Part shown: piece by piece, positions 48,054 through 54,573 of the stretch | Layout of the letters: every line of letters starts with the position of its first letter | Numbering within the stretch: position 1 is the first letter of the stretch | DNA from: JALYUA01 sp038229875 | GTDB lineage: Bacteria; Acidobacteriota; Thermoanaerobaculia; UBA5066; Gp7-AA6 | NCBI GenBank assembly: GCA_038229875.1 | Contig: JBBROA010000011.1 | Location: forward strand, 1-54,573 | Length of the DNA: 54,573 nt | Reading direction: 5' to 3' | Program-made: the position numbers and the translations under genes | Notes under the pieces: model-generated | What the model saw: the letters and a program-made list of their open reading frames with translations, nothing else | Told to the model about the DNA's origin: nothing | Databases searched by the model: none

Positions 48054-49424
48054 TCAGTGCCGGCGGTTTTTCAGAATCGACACGAAGGACCTCGAGCGAA
48101 GCTCTTCGAGCGTCAGGCCGCTCTTTTGAACCGCCTCGTCCTCCGTGATCGCTCCGCATGCCGCCGCGCGAAGGAAATAATTCAATAAACCCTGGCCAGT
48201 TGCGGCGTCGTCGAACACGTCGCCGACGAGCGTCGCCTGGCCCGCCTTCTCTACGAAATTGGTGAGGCGGGCGGACGCGGCGTCGAGTCCCTCCAGGAAG
48301 AACGCGTAGAGCGCCGCGTACCGCGTCGGCAGCTGCGCCGGATGGAGGTCCCACCCCTGGTAAAAGGCGTTCGCCAGAGAGTGGCGGACGTGGTCGTAGT
48401 GGAGCTTCCACGCGGCGTGCACCGCCGCCCGGTTTTCGGAGATCTCCCGCCCGGTCAGCGTTCGGTCCTCGCCGCGATTCGGAGGGACCGGAAGGACGTT
48501 CGTCGCGCCGTCCGAAATCCAGACGCCCGTCCCGGCGAGCGCCACCTGCATGGCGTGCCGCGCGAAATCGCACGCGGGATGGAGCATGTGCTGGTGCGCG
48601 GCGGTGATGTTCAGGGACGCGGTGTAGTCGTACGTGCCGAAGTGCGCCGCGATGCAGCGGCCGTCCCCCGCCGCGACGAGCCCCCCCAGGGAAATCTCTC
48701 CGGATGGTCCCACGATCGACTGCGGGGTCTCCACCATGATCTCGAGCTCGAGAGAGCGAGGAGTGAGAGAGAGCCCTTTTTCGAGAACCGCCAGGATCTC
48801 CGCGAGGGCCGCTACCTGATCCCGGGTCGTGACTTTCGGCAGCGTCACGACGAAATTGTCGGGAAGCCGCCCGGCGTCGCGGACCACCGACGAGACGAAA
48901 AGGTCGAGGGTTCGAAAGGAGCGCTCGCGCAGCTCCTCCGTCAAGGGCTTGATGCGGATGCCGATCGAGGACGGGAGCGATCTCGCGGCCATCCCGGTCG
49001 CGACCTCGCGGGCGGCCGAGATCGCATGGCCATCCTCTTCGGCGTCGGGCCGGTTGCCGTAACCGTCCTCGAAATCGATGCGGTAGTCCTCGACCGGCTC
49101 GCGGCCGAGCTTCTCGACGATGCGGCGCGAGATGAGGGGCGCCAGCGCCTCCGGAAGGCCGAGGACGCTTTTCAGCACGTCCGAGGAGGGCGCGTACTCG
49201 GTGAGCGAGCGCATCGCGAGCGCGCCGAGCTTCGCCGTGATGTCGGAGCGGAAGACGTGCGCGCCTCCGTAGACTGTGTGCGCCGGCTGCCGGCGCGGCG
49301 TTTCTCCCGGGTAACGCGCCGCGGTCCCGGCATTGGCCTTCGCGAGCCGGGATCCGATCGCGTCCCGCTCCGCCTGGCCTGCGGTCAGCGGCGGGGGCGG
49401 GGGCGGGGTCGGGGGCGGGTTCAA
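48054..49424 (-). CDS. DUF6986 protein, HpcH/citrate-lyase-like aldolase
   Basis: 456 residues from TTG 49424, which overlaps the stop of the upstream FAD-subunit gene (TTGA) and has GGGAGA before it. An N-terminal Pro run (NPPPTPPPPPP) precedes the core. The TIM-barrel markers are YRIDFEDGYGNRPDAEEDGH (HpcH/citrate-lyase-like DFED), LEIMVETPQSI (metal Glu) and AHFGTYDYTASLNI (metal Asp). These resemble malate synthase and citramalyl-CoA lyase relatives, which condense glyoxylate with an acyl-CoA or split the product. Its place in a glyoxylate-forming ureide cluster fits such a job. It is often mislabelled as a PEP kinase. Reaction not established. Confidence 0.78.
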   Translation of the reverse strand: MNPPPTPPPPPPLTAGQAERDAIGSRLAKANAGTAARYPGETPRRQPAHTVYGGAHVFRSDITAKLGALAMRSLTEYAPSSDVLKSVLGLPEALAPLISRRIVEKLGREPVEDYRIDFEDGYGNRPDAEEDGHAISAAREVATGMAARSLPSSIGIRIKPLTEELRERSFRTLDLFVSSVVRDAGRLPDNFVVTLPKVTTRDQVAALAEILAVLEKGLSLTPRSLELEIMVETPQSIVGPSGEISLGGLVAAGDGRCIAAHFGTYDYTASLNITAAHQHMLHPACDFARHAMQVALAGTGVWISDGATNVLPVPPNRGEDRTLTGREISENRAAVHAAWKLHYDHVRHSLANAFYQGWDLHPAQLPTRYAALYAFFLEGLDAASARLTNFVEKAGQATLVGDVFDDAATGQGLLNYFLRAAACGAITEDEAVQKSGLTLEELRSRSFVSILKNRRH

Positions 49425-50242
49425 GCGGTCTCCCGCCAGAATTGTGCGAGCAGATTCCCGGCCACTCGGTGCCGGTACGCCGCCGTCGAGCGAAGGTCGT
49501 CGATCGGGTGGATCTCCGCCGCCAGAACCCTTCGCGCTTCTTCGATCGGCGCGGATGTCGCGAGAGCGGCCTCGGTGAGAGGCAGGCGGACGACCGTCGG
49601 GCCGACCGATCCGAGCGCGACCCGGGGTGGCGAGGAGCGGATCGCCGCCATCACGACTTTCGAGATCGCCTGCGCGGCTCGCGTTCCGACTTTCCGAAAC
49701 CACTGTCGCCCTTCCACGTCGGGGACCTCGATTGCCACGATGAGCTCGTCCGGCAGGCGGACGGACCGGCGGTACCCCGTGTAGAAGCCGGTGAAGGGGA
49801 CGCGCCGCGTCCCCACCGCGCTTTCGAGAACGACGACGGCGTCCGCGGCCGCCAGGACGGGCAGCGTGTCGCCCGCCGGCGAGCCGTTTGCAACGTTGCC
49901 TCCGAGCGTGCCGCGATTCTGGATCTGCACGCCCCCGATCTCGCGTGCCGCAGCGGCGAGGATCGGGAGGCGCTCCGCCACCAGGGGAGACCGCAGGATG
50001 TCGGTGTACGTGGCGAGCGCGCCGATGGAGAGGACGTCGTCGCGCCGGCGGATCTCGCGCAGGGAGACCAGCCGGGACAGATCGAGAAAGCGCGTGTCCG
50101 GGAGCGTTCCGAAATTGAGTCCGACGTAAACGTCGGTGCCGCCGGCGAGGGGAGTGGCGCCGGGAGCGTCGCGGAGCATCGCGAGCGCTTCGGGAAGGGA
50201 GTGAGGCTCGAGGAGAGAGAGCGAAGCGAGAGCGGTTCGCAT
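49421..50242 (-). CDS. Molybdenum hydroxylase FAD-binding subunit (CoxM/XdhB type)
   Basis: 273 residues. FAD motifs of the CoxM family: GATPLAGGTDVYVGLNFGTL (P-loop-like AGGTD), IGGVQIQNRGTLGGNVANGSPAGD and the TYTDILRSP helix. It carries electrons between the Fe-S subunit and NAD+ or another acceptor. It lies 5 bp after the 2Fe-2S gene and overlaps the DUF6986 start. With its partners it should oxidise hypoxanthine/xanthine, given the purine context. Confidence 0.92.
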   Translation of the reverse strand: MRTALASLSLLEPHSLPEALAMLRDAPGATPLAGGTDVYVGLNFGTLPDTRFLDLSRLVSLREIRRRDDVLSIGALATYTDILRSPLVAERLPILAAAAREIGGVQIQNRGTLGGNVANGSPAGDTLPVLAAADAVVVLESAVGTRRVPFTGFYTGYRRSVRLPDELIVAIEVPDVEGRQWFRKVGTRAAQAISKVVMAAIRSSPPRVALGSVGPTVVRLPLTEAALATSAPIEEARRVLAAEIHPIDDLRSTAAYRHRVAGNLLAQFWRETA

Positions 50243-50247
50243 CGTCG

Positions 50248-50643
50248 TCAGTCTGCCGCGGGAGGAGAACCCGCCGCGAAGATCGACCGGTAGATGCCTT
50301 CGTAGCCGGTGCAGCGGCAGATGTTTCCGGCGAGGCTACGGCGGATCTGCTGGAGATCGGCGCCGGCGGGGATGGCGACGGCCGCGAGGATCATGCCGGG
50401 GGTGCAGATGCCGCACTGGGCGCCGCCCTCGCGGACGAAGGCGTCCTGAAGCGCCCGGGCGCCGGTCAGACCTTCGATCGTCGTGACCGCCAACCCGCGG
50501 ACCTGCGCGAACGGGATCAGGCAGGAGTTCACTGCCTCGCCGCCGAGAAGGACGGTGCAGGCGCCGCATTCGCCTTCGCCGCAGCCCTCTTTCGTGCCCG
50601 TCAGCCCGAAATCCTCGCGCAGCACGTCGAGCAGCCGTTTCAT
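50248..50643 (-). CDS. Molybdenum hydroxylase 2Fe-2S subunit (CoxS/XdhC type)
   Basis: 131 residues from ATG 50643. The first cluster is in CGEGECGACTVLL with a further Cys in VNSCLIPF, and the second in GAQCGICTPGM and AGNICRCTGY, so both 2Fe-2S sites are complete. The ATG start lacks the family's first strand, but the same frame upstream continues RFILNGREEDLAAHP, the expected beginning. The only codons available at its head are CTG 50691 or ATC 50694, next to GGAGG. The true start is therefore probably a non-standard codon overlapping the stop of the large-subunit gene. It transfers electrons from the Mo site to FAD. Confidence 0.9.
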   Translation of the reverse strand: MKRLLDVLREDFGLTGTKEGCGEGECGACTVLLGGEAVNSCLIPFAQVRGLAVTTIEGLTGARALQDAFVREGGAQCGICTPGMILAAVAIPAGADLQQIRRSLAGNICRCTGYEGIYRSIFAAGSPPAAD

Positions 50644-50675
50644 CGGATGGGCGGCGAGGTCCTCCTCACGCCCGT

Positions 50676-52784
50676 TCAGGATGAAACGCAGGATGCCTCC
50701 AGGATCCGCTCCGCTGTCGCGGGGATCTGCCGCAGGTCGATCCCCATGTGGCGGATTGCGTTGACGATGGCGGGCGCCGGGCCGTCGATCGGCATCTCGC
50801 CGATCCCCTTCGCGCCGTGCGGACCGTGCGGATATCCGCTTTCGAGGATCACGACGTCGATGGGCGGGGTGTCGAGGGTCGTGGGGACCACGTAATTCGT
50901 CATCTGCGCGTTCGCCATGGCGCCGTCGCGGAAGACCACCTCTTCGAGCAGCGCGAACCCGATTCCCTGCGCGGTGCCGCCCTCGATCTGGCCCGCCGCG
51001 AGGATCGGGTGAATCGCCTTGCCGATCTCGCAGACGGAGGTCAGCCTCACCGGGCGGATCTCATAGGTTTCGGGATCGCGCTCCACCTCCGCGACGTTGC
51101 AGCCCCACCCGTAGGCTCCGTACGCGTCGCCCCGGTAGGTCTCGTCGTTCCACTGGAGCTCCTCGGGTTTTTCGTACTCGCGCGTGACGACGAGAGGGCC
51201 GTGAACGTCGAGGTACTGCGCGGGGGTCAAGGCGCCGAGCCGGGCCTTCATCTCGAGCGCGCAGTTCTCCAGGATCTTGCCTACGACCATGCAGGTGCGG
51301 GATGCGACCGTCGGGCCGCTGTCGGGAACGCACGCGGTGTCCGCGTCGGCGACCTCCACGCGGTCGTAGGGAATCCCGAGCGCGTCCGCCACGATCTGCG
51401 CGTGGATCGTGCGCGTCCCCTGGCCGATCTCCGTCGATCCCACGAGAATGCGCGCGCCGTTCGGCGTCAGCGCGAGGGAAGCGCGCGATGCGAGCCGCAC
51501 CTCGCCTCCGCCGGTGAATCCGGAGCCGTGAAAGAAGAGCGAGAGCCCGATCCCCGAGCGGGTGCCGGCGAGTGCCCGCCGCCGCGCATCGAAGTCGGTG
51601 CGTGCCACCGCCTCGCGGAGAACCTCCGCCGCGCTGCAGTCGGCGCCGAGGACTTGTCCCGTCGCCGTCGTGTCCCCCGGGCGAAACAGGTTGATCTCGC
51701 GAAGCCGGACGGGGTCGAGCCCGAGAGTTTCGGCGATCCGCTCCATGTGGACTTCGGCCGCGAACAGCGTCTGCGGCGCGCCGAATCCGCGAAACGCGCC
51801 GTTCGGAGGCGTGTTCGTCATCGTGACGCGCCCGTGCACTCGCACGTCGTTGCAGCGGTACGGGCCCGTGGCGTGCAGGACGCCCCGCGAGAGGACCACC
51901 GGCGAGAGAGTCAGGTAGGCGCCTCCGTCCATCAAAACGTCGATGTCCATCGCGAGGATCCGGCCATCCCGCGTCACCCCCGTGCGATGCCGGACGATGG
52001 AAGGATGGCGCTTCGTAGTCGCGAGCATGTCCTCGACGCGGTCGTAGATCATCTTCACCGGCCGGTTCGCCTTGAGGGCCAGGATCGCGGCGTGACCTGC
52101 GAGCATCGACGGGTACTCCTCTTTCCCGCCGAATCCGCCGCCCGTCTCCGTCTGCACCACGCGAACCTTGTCGGGCGGAAGCGCCAGAAGCACGACGAGC
52201 GCCTTGTGGACGTAGTACGGGCACTGGAGCGAGCCGTAGAGAGTGATCCCACCGTTTTCCGGAACGGCGATCACCCCGTTGCACTCGATGTAGAGCTGCT
52301 CCTGGTGCGCGGTCCGGTACTCGCCTTCGACGACGACGTCCGCGCGCGCAAAGCCGCGGCCGAGGTTTCCCTTCTCGATCGAGATCTCCTTGAAGACGCG
52401 CGGCGAGAGAGCCGGGTCGTCGACTGGCGGTTCGCGCTCGTAGTCGATCGAAAAGCGCGCCCTGAGCAGGGCGTCACGATCTTCGTGAGCGACGAGAAGG
52501 ATGGCTTCGGCGACATGGCGGACGCGTCCGTCCGCGAGGCAGGGCTGGTCGTCTTCGATCAAGGCGATGACGTTTTTCCCGGGGACGTCGCGGGCGTCGG
52601 CGACGACGAACCCGGAAGGATCGAACTCGGGCCGCACGGAGAGGATCCTCCCTGCCTGGATCGTCGATCGGATCGTGGTTCCGTGCAGCATGCCCGGAAA
52701 CGAAAGATCGTCGATGTACTTCGCGGCGCCGTTGACCTTTCCTCCGCCTTCCTTGCGGAGGACGTTGCGTCCGACGGCGGGCAC
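50676..52784 (-). CDS. Molybdenum hydroxylase large subunit, xanthine dehydrogenase-like
   Basis: 702 residues from GTG 52784 (a longer frame upstream is antisense to the aminotransferase gene). The start reads VPAVGRNVLRKEGGGKVNGA, as in XdhA/CoxL-type subunits. Cofactor and active-site blocks: GGGFGGKEEYPSM, NTPPNGAFRGFGAPQ, GSTEIGQGTRTIHAQI, GQIEGGTAQGIGF and the catalytic Glu in AKGIGEMPIDGPAP. Xanthine dehydrogenase identity is inferred from the purine gene cluster. Its active-site pocket was not compared in detail, and aldehyde or CO-type paralogues share these motifs. It follows the aminotransferase gene by 20 bp. Confidence 0.88.
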   Translation of the reverse strand: MPAVGRNVLRKEGGGKVNGAAKYIDDLSFPGMLHGTTIRSTIQAGRILSVRPEFDPSGFVVADARDVPGKNVIALIEDDQPCLADGRVRHVAEAILLVAHEDRDALLRARFSIDYEREPPVDDPALSPRVFKEISIEKGNLGRGFARADVVVEGEYRTAHQEQLYIECNGVIAVPENGGITLYGSLQCPYYVHKALVVLLALPPDKVRVVQTETGGGFGGKEEYPSMLAGHAAILALKANRPVKMIYDRVEDMLATTKRHPSIVRHRTGVTRDGRILAMDIDVLMDGGAYLTLSPVVLSRGVLHATGPYRCNDVRVHGRVTMTNTPPNGAFRGFGAPQTLFAAEVHMERIAETLGLDPVRLREINLFRPGDTTATGQVLGADCSAAEVLREAVARTDFDARRRALAGTRSGIGLSLFFHGSGFTGGGEVRLASRASLALTPNGARILVGSTEIGQGTRTIHAQIVADALGIPYDRVEVADADTACVPDSGPTVASRTCMVVGKILENCALEMKARLGALTPAQYLDVHGPLVVTREYEKPEELQWNDETYRGDAYGAYGWGCNVAEVERDPETYEIRPVRLTSVCEIGKAIHPILAAGQIEGGTAQGIGFALLEEVVFRDGAMANAQMTNYVVPTTLDTPPIDVVILESGYPHGPHGAKGIGEMPIDGPAPAIVNAIRHMGIDLRQIPATAERILEASCVSS

Positions 52785-52804
52785 CGGCGCGAGGTCCTTT
52801 ACCG

Positions 52805-54139
52805 TCAGCGGGCGCCGGCCGCCAGAAGCGAGTCGTGCAGGATCGCGAGGGCCTCGGAAACGTCCGGCGCCGTCACGTTCAATGCCGGCGCGATCCGGAA
52901 GACGTTCCCGTACAGACCGCCCTTGCCGATGAGGAGCCCGCGCTCGCGGGCGGCCTCGAAGATGCGGCCGGTGATCGCGGCGTCGGGCGTGCGGTCGCGC
53001 GCGACCTCGTCGACGACCATCTCCATCGCCTGCATGAGGCCCATGCCGCGCACGTCGCCCACCGAGTGAGGGAAGCGCGCCTTCAGCTCCTCGAGCCCGG
53101 CGCGGAGCAGCGCCCCCATGCGCGCGGCGTTTCCCGGGAGGTCTTCCTCCTCGATGATCTGAATTGTGGCGTTCGCGGCGGCGGTCGAGACGGGATTGCC
53201 CCCGAACGTCGAGATCGTGAGCGACTTTAAGGCGGCGGCGATTTCCGGTGTCGCGATCGTCATTCCGAGCGGCAGACCGTTGGCGATTCCTTTCGCCGCG
53301 GTCATGATGTCGGGTTGCACGCCCCAGTGCTCGATGCCCCACATCGTTCCGCCGGTTCGGCCGAACCCCGTCTGCACCTCGTCGCAGATGAAGACGCCGC
53401 CGAACTTCCGGATGATCGACACCGCGATGTCGAAGTACTCCGGCGGGGGGGTGATGAATCCACCGACTCCCTGGATGGGCTCGGCGATGAACGCCGCGAT
53501 GCGGCCGGTCGTCGTCGTGCGGATGAGCTCCTCGATGTCGGTCGCGCAGGCGATGCCGCAGGATGGGTACGTCAGGTGGAGCGGGCAGCGGTAGCAGTAC
53601 GGCGACACGGCGTGCTTGACGCCCGGAACCATCGACGGCAGCGGGCGCCAGGTTGAGTGGCCGGTCAGCGACTGCGCGAGCGTCGATCGCCCGGAGTAGC
53701 CATGGCGGAGCGCGATGATCTCCGTCGATCCGGTCGCGAGCTCTGCCATCATCACGGCCGTCTCGTCCGCCTCGGTGCCCGACGCGGTGAAGCAGGTCTG
53801 CTTCAGGTTGCCCGGACTGATCCGCGCGAGCCGCTCCGCGAGCTCCACGACCGGGATCGACGGGTACAGGCTCGACACGTGCGAGAGGCGGTCGATCTGC
53901 GCCCGCACCGCGGCGTTGACGCGGTCGTTTGCGTGGCCCACGGAAACAGTCAGGATCCCGCCGAAGAAATCGAGGTACTCGTTGCCGTCGGCGTCTCGTA
54001 TCCGGAGGCCCTTCCCCTCGGTCAGGACGATCGGCTCCTTGTAGTACTGGATCGTGGCGGGAAAGAGGAACTCCCGGTGCTTCTCGCGGATCGTCCGTGT
54101 CAGCTCCGAGGTGGGCGCGGTCGTCTTCGTCGTGCTCAT
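52805..54139 (-). CDS. Class III aminotransferase, alanine-glyoxylate type
   Basis: 444 residues from ATG 54139, with GGAGGAG just upstream. Class III PLP fold: YLDFFGGILTVSVGHAN, TASGTEADETAVMMA, the Asp in FICDEVQTGFGRTG and the PLP Lys in AAKGIANGLPLG. GGFITPPPEYFD and the general layout are of the AGXT2/alanine-glyoxylate branch. In this operon it would turn glyoxylate from ureidoglycolate into glycine, using alanine or another amino donor. Beta-alanine or beta-ureido donors are an alternative given the dihydropyrimidinase beside it. A Cys-rich insert (YCYRCPLHLTYPSCGIAC) may bind metal or form a disulfide. Confidence 0.88.
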   Translation of the reverse strand: MSTTKTTAPTSELTRTIREKHREFLFPATIQYYKEPIVLTEGKGLRIRDADGNEYLDFFGGILTVSVGHANDRVNAAVRAQIDRLSHVSSLYPSIPVVELAERLARISPGNLKQTCFTASGTEADETAVMMAELATGSTEIIALRHGYSGRSTLAQSLTGHSTWRPLPSMVPGVKHAVSPYCYRCPLHLTYPSCGIACATDIEELIRTTTTGRIAAFIAEPIQGVGGFITPPPEYFDIAVSIIRKFGGVFICDEVQTGFGRTGGTMWGIEHWGVQPDIMTAAKGIANGLPLGMTIATPEIAAALKSLTISTFGGNPVSTAAANATIQIIEEEDLPGNAARMGALLRAGLEELKARFPHSVGDVRGMGLMQAMEMVVDEVARDRTPDAAITGRIFEAARERGLLIGKGGLYGNVFRIAPALNVTAPDVSEALAILHDSLLAAGAR

Positions 54140-54153
54140 CGAGTCTCCTCCGG

Positions 54154-54573
54154 TCAGGACCTGGGACTGCGTTTCAGGAAGGAGCCGGCGCCGGCCTTCC
54201 CGACGAAGCGGCCGCGGTCGATCACGACGCGGCCGCGCGAGAGCACGGTCTCGGCGGCGCCCGTCACTTCGCGGCCCTCGTACGGGTTGTAGTCGACCTT
54301 CATGTGGAGAGTCCTTGCCGAGAGAGTGACCTTTTTCTCGGGGTCGAACACGACGATGTCGGCGTCCGAGCCCGGCGCGATTGTTCCCTTGCGCGGGAAG
54401 AGACCAAAGATCTTCGCGGGCGAGGTGGAGGTGAGCTCGACGAAGCGGTTGATCGAGATCCTTCCGGCGCGGACGCCGCCGTCCCACACCAGGCTCATCC
54501 GCGTCTCGATGCCCGGCGCCCCGTTGGGAATCTTCGAGAAGTCGTCCTTCCCGAGCTCCTTCTGACCCTGCAT
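54154..54573 (-). CDS. Dihydropyrimidinase/hydantoinase, C-terminal fragment
   Basis: The last 139 residues; the rest lies beyond the right edge. The end of the amidohydrolase barrel (IPNGAPGIETRMSLVW, the substrate-side NGAPG loop) and the final beta-sandwich (GSDADIVVFDPEKKVTL, MKVDYNPYEGREVTGAAETVL) are typical of dihydropyrimidinase, with RGRVVIDRG as the last strand. It hydrolyses dihydrouracil-type or hydantoin-type cyclic amides. It is the first visible gene of the minus-strand operon, 14 bp before the aminotransferase. Confidence 0.9.
   Translation of the reverse strand: MQGQKELGKDDFSKIPNGAPGIETRMSLVWDGGVRAGRISINRFVELTSTSPAKIFGLFPRKGTIAPGSDADIVVFDPEKKVTLSARTLHMKVDYNPYEGREVTGAAETVLSRGRVVIDRGRFVGKAGAGSFLKRSPRS

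Noticed and set aside
50676..53342. 888-residue version of the molybdenum hydroxylase large subunit
   Set aside because: The extra N-terminal part is antisense to the aminotransferase gene and Arg-rich; homology begins near GTG 52784.
1..54573. rRNA, tRNA, CRISPR array, phage or insertion sequence
   Set aside because: I saw no tRNA-like clover sequence, no regular 28-36 bp repeat-spacer array and no transposase or integrase gene on either strand.

Overview
The window is a high-GC (mid-60s % by eye), gene-dense bacterial chromosome segment with about 48 protein genes and no rRNA, tRNA, CRISPR array, phage or transposon genes that I can recognise. The gene content suggests an Acidobacteriota-like (Thermoanaerobaculia/Vicinamibacteria type) soil or sediment heterotroph. 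The evidence is many exported peptidases (S9, M49-like, S41, serine beta-lactamase-like, S33-like, HEVGH metalloprotease, DUF885), DUF2911 and DUF1015 proteins and Sth transhydrogenase. The taxonomy is an inference, not a demonstrated fact.

Layout. 1-1.8 kb: end of an NtrC-type regulator and its NtrY-like kinase. 1.9-9.9 kb: mixed metabolic genes, namely an S9 peptidase with a lost 3' end, a YihY membrane protein, a Gfo/Idh/MocA oxidoreductase, a SpoT-like HD protein, an M49-like peptidase and a fatty-acid desaturase. 9.9-17.8 kb: FadI thiolase, then a same-strand block of OmpR regulator, HAMP kinase, S41 protease and beta-lactamase-like hydrolase, then a DUF2911-TPR protein. 18-20.4 kb: a DCC1/lipase-maturation-factor fusion and an orphan 108-residue protein behind a repeat-flanked leader. 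20.4-24 kb: a serine-biosynthesis block (DUF1015, serA, serC). 24.3-28.6 kb: exported hydrolase, PilZ protein, an unknown 170-residue protein, MOSC protein and a 3-hydroxyisobutyrate-dehydrogenase-like enzyme. 28.6-30.25 kb: a three-gene module of a 45-residue peptide gene, a sigma-region-2-like protein and a TPR protein. It looks less GC-rich than its surroundings and is the best candidate here for an undescribed system. 30.4-34.6 kb: two tandem exported metallopeptidases. 34.6-42.1 kb: PLP decarboxylase plus acyltransferase, a K+-channel-like protein, transhydrogenase, SDR, and a cardiolipin-synthase-like lipoprotein with a DUF5329 protein.

42.1-54.6 kb is a purine/ureide catabolic island. 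A molybdenum hydroxylase (three subunits) would make urate. Urate oxidase, HIU hydrolase, OHCU decarboxylase, allantoinase and allantoicase would carry it to ureidoglycolate and urea, and an NCS1 permease would import the ureide or nucleobase. A class III aminotransferase (alanine-glyoxylate type), a DUF6986 aldolase-like protein and a dihydropyrimidinase cut by the right edge would handle glyoxylate and cyclic amides. The two arms converge on a short octamer-repeat spacer at about 47.94 kb. Many genes are translationally coupled (ATGA, TGATG, GTGA or TTGA overlaps) and several starts are not ATG.

Intergenic DNA is short. It carries two near-perfect inverted-repeat terminators, a family of about 50-bp dispersed repeats at 16.7 and 39.4-39.5 kb, and recurring 7-8 bp tandem repeats.
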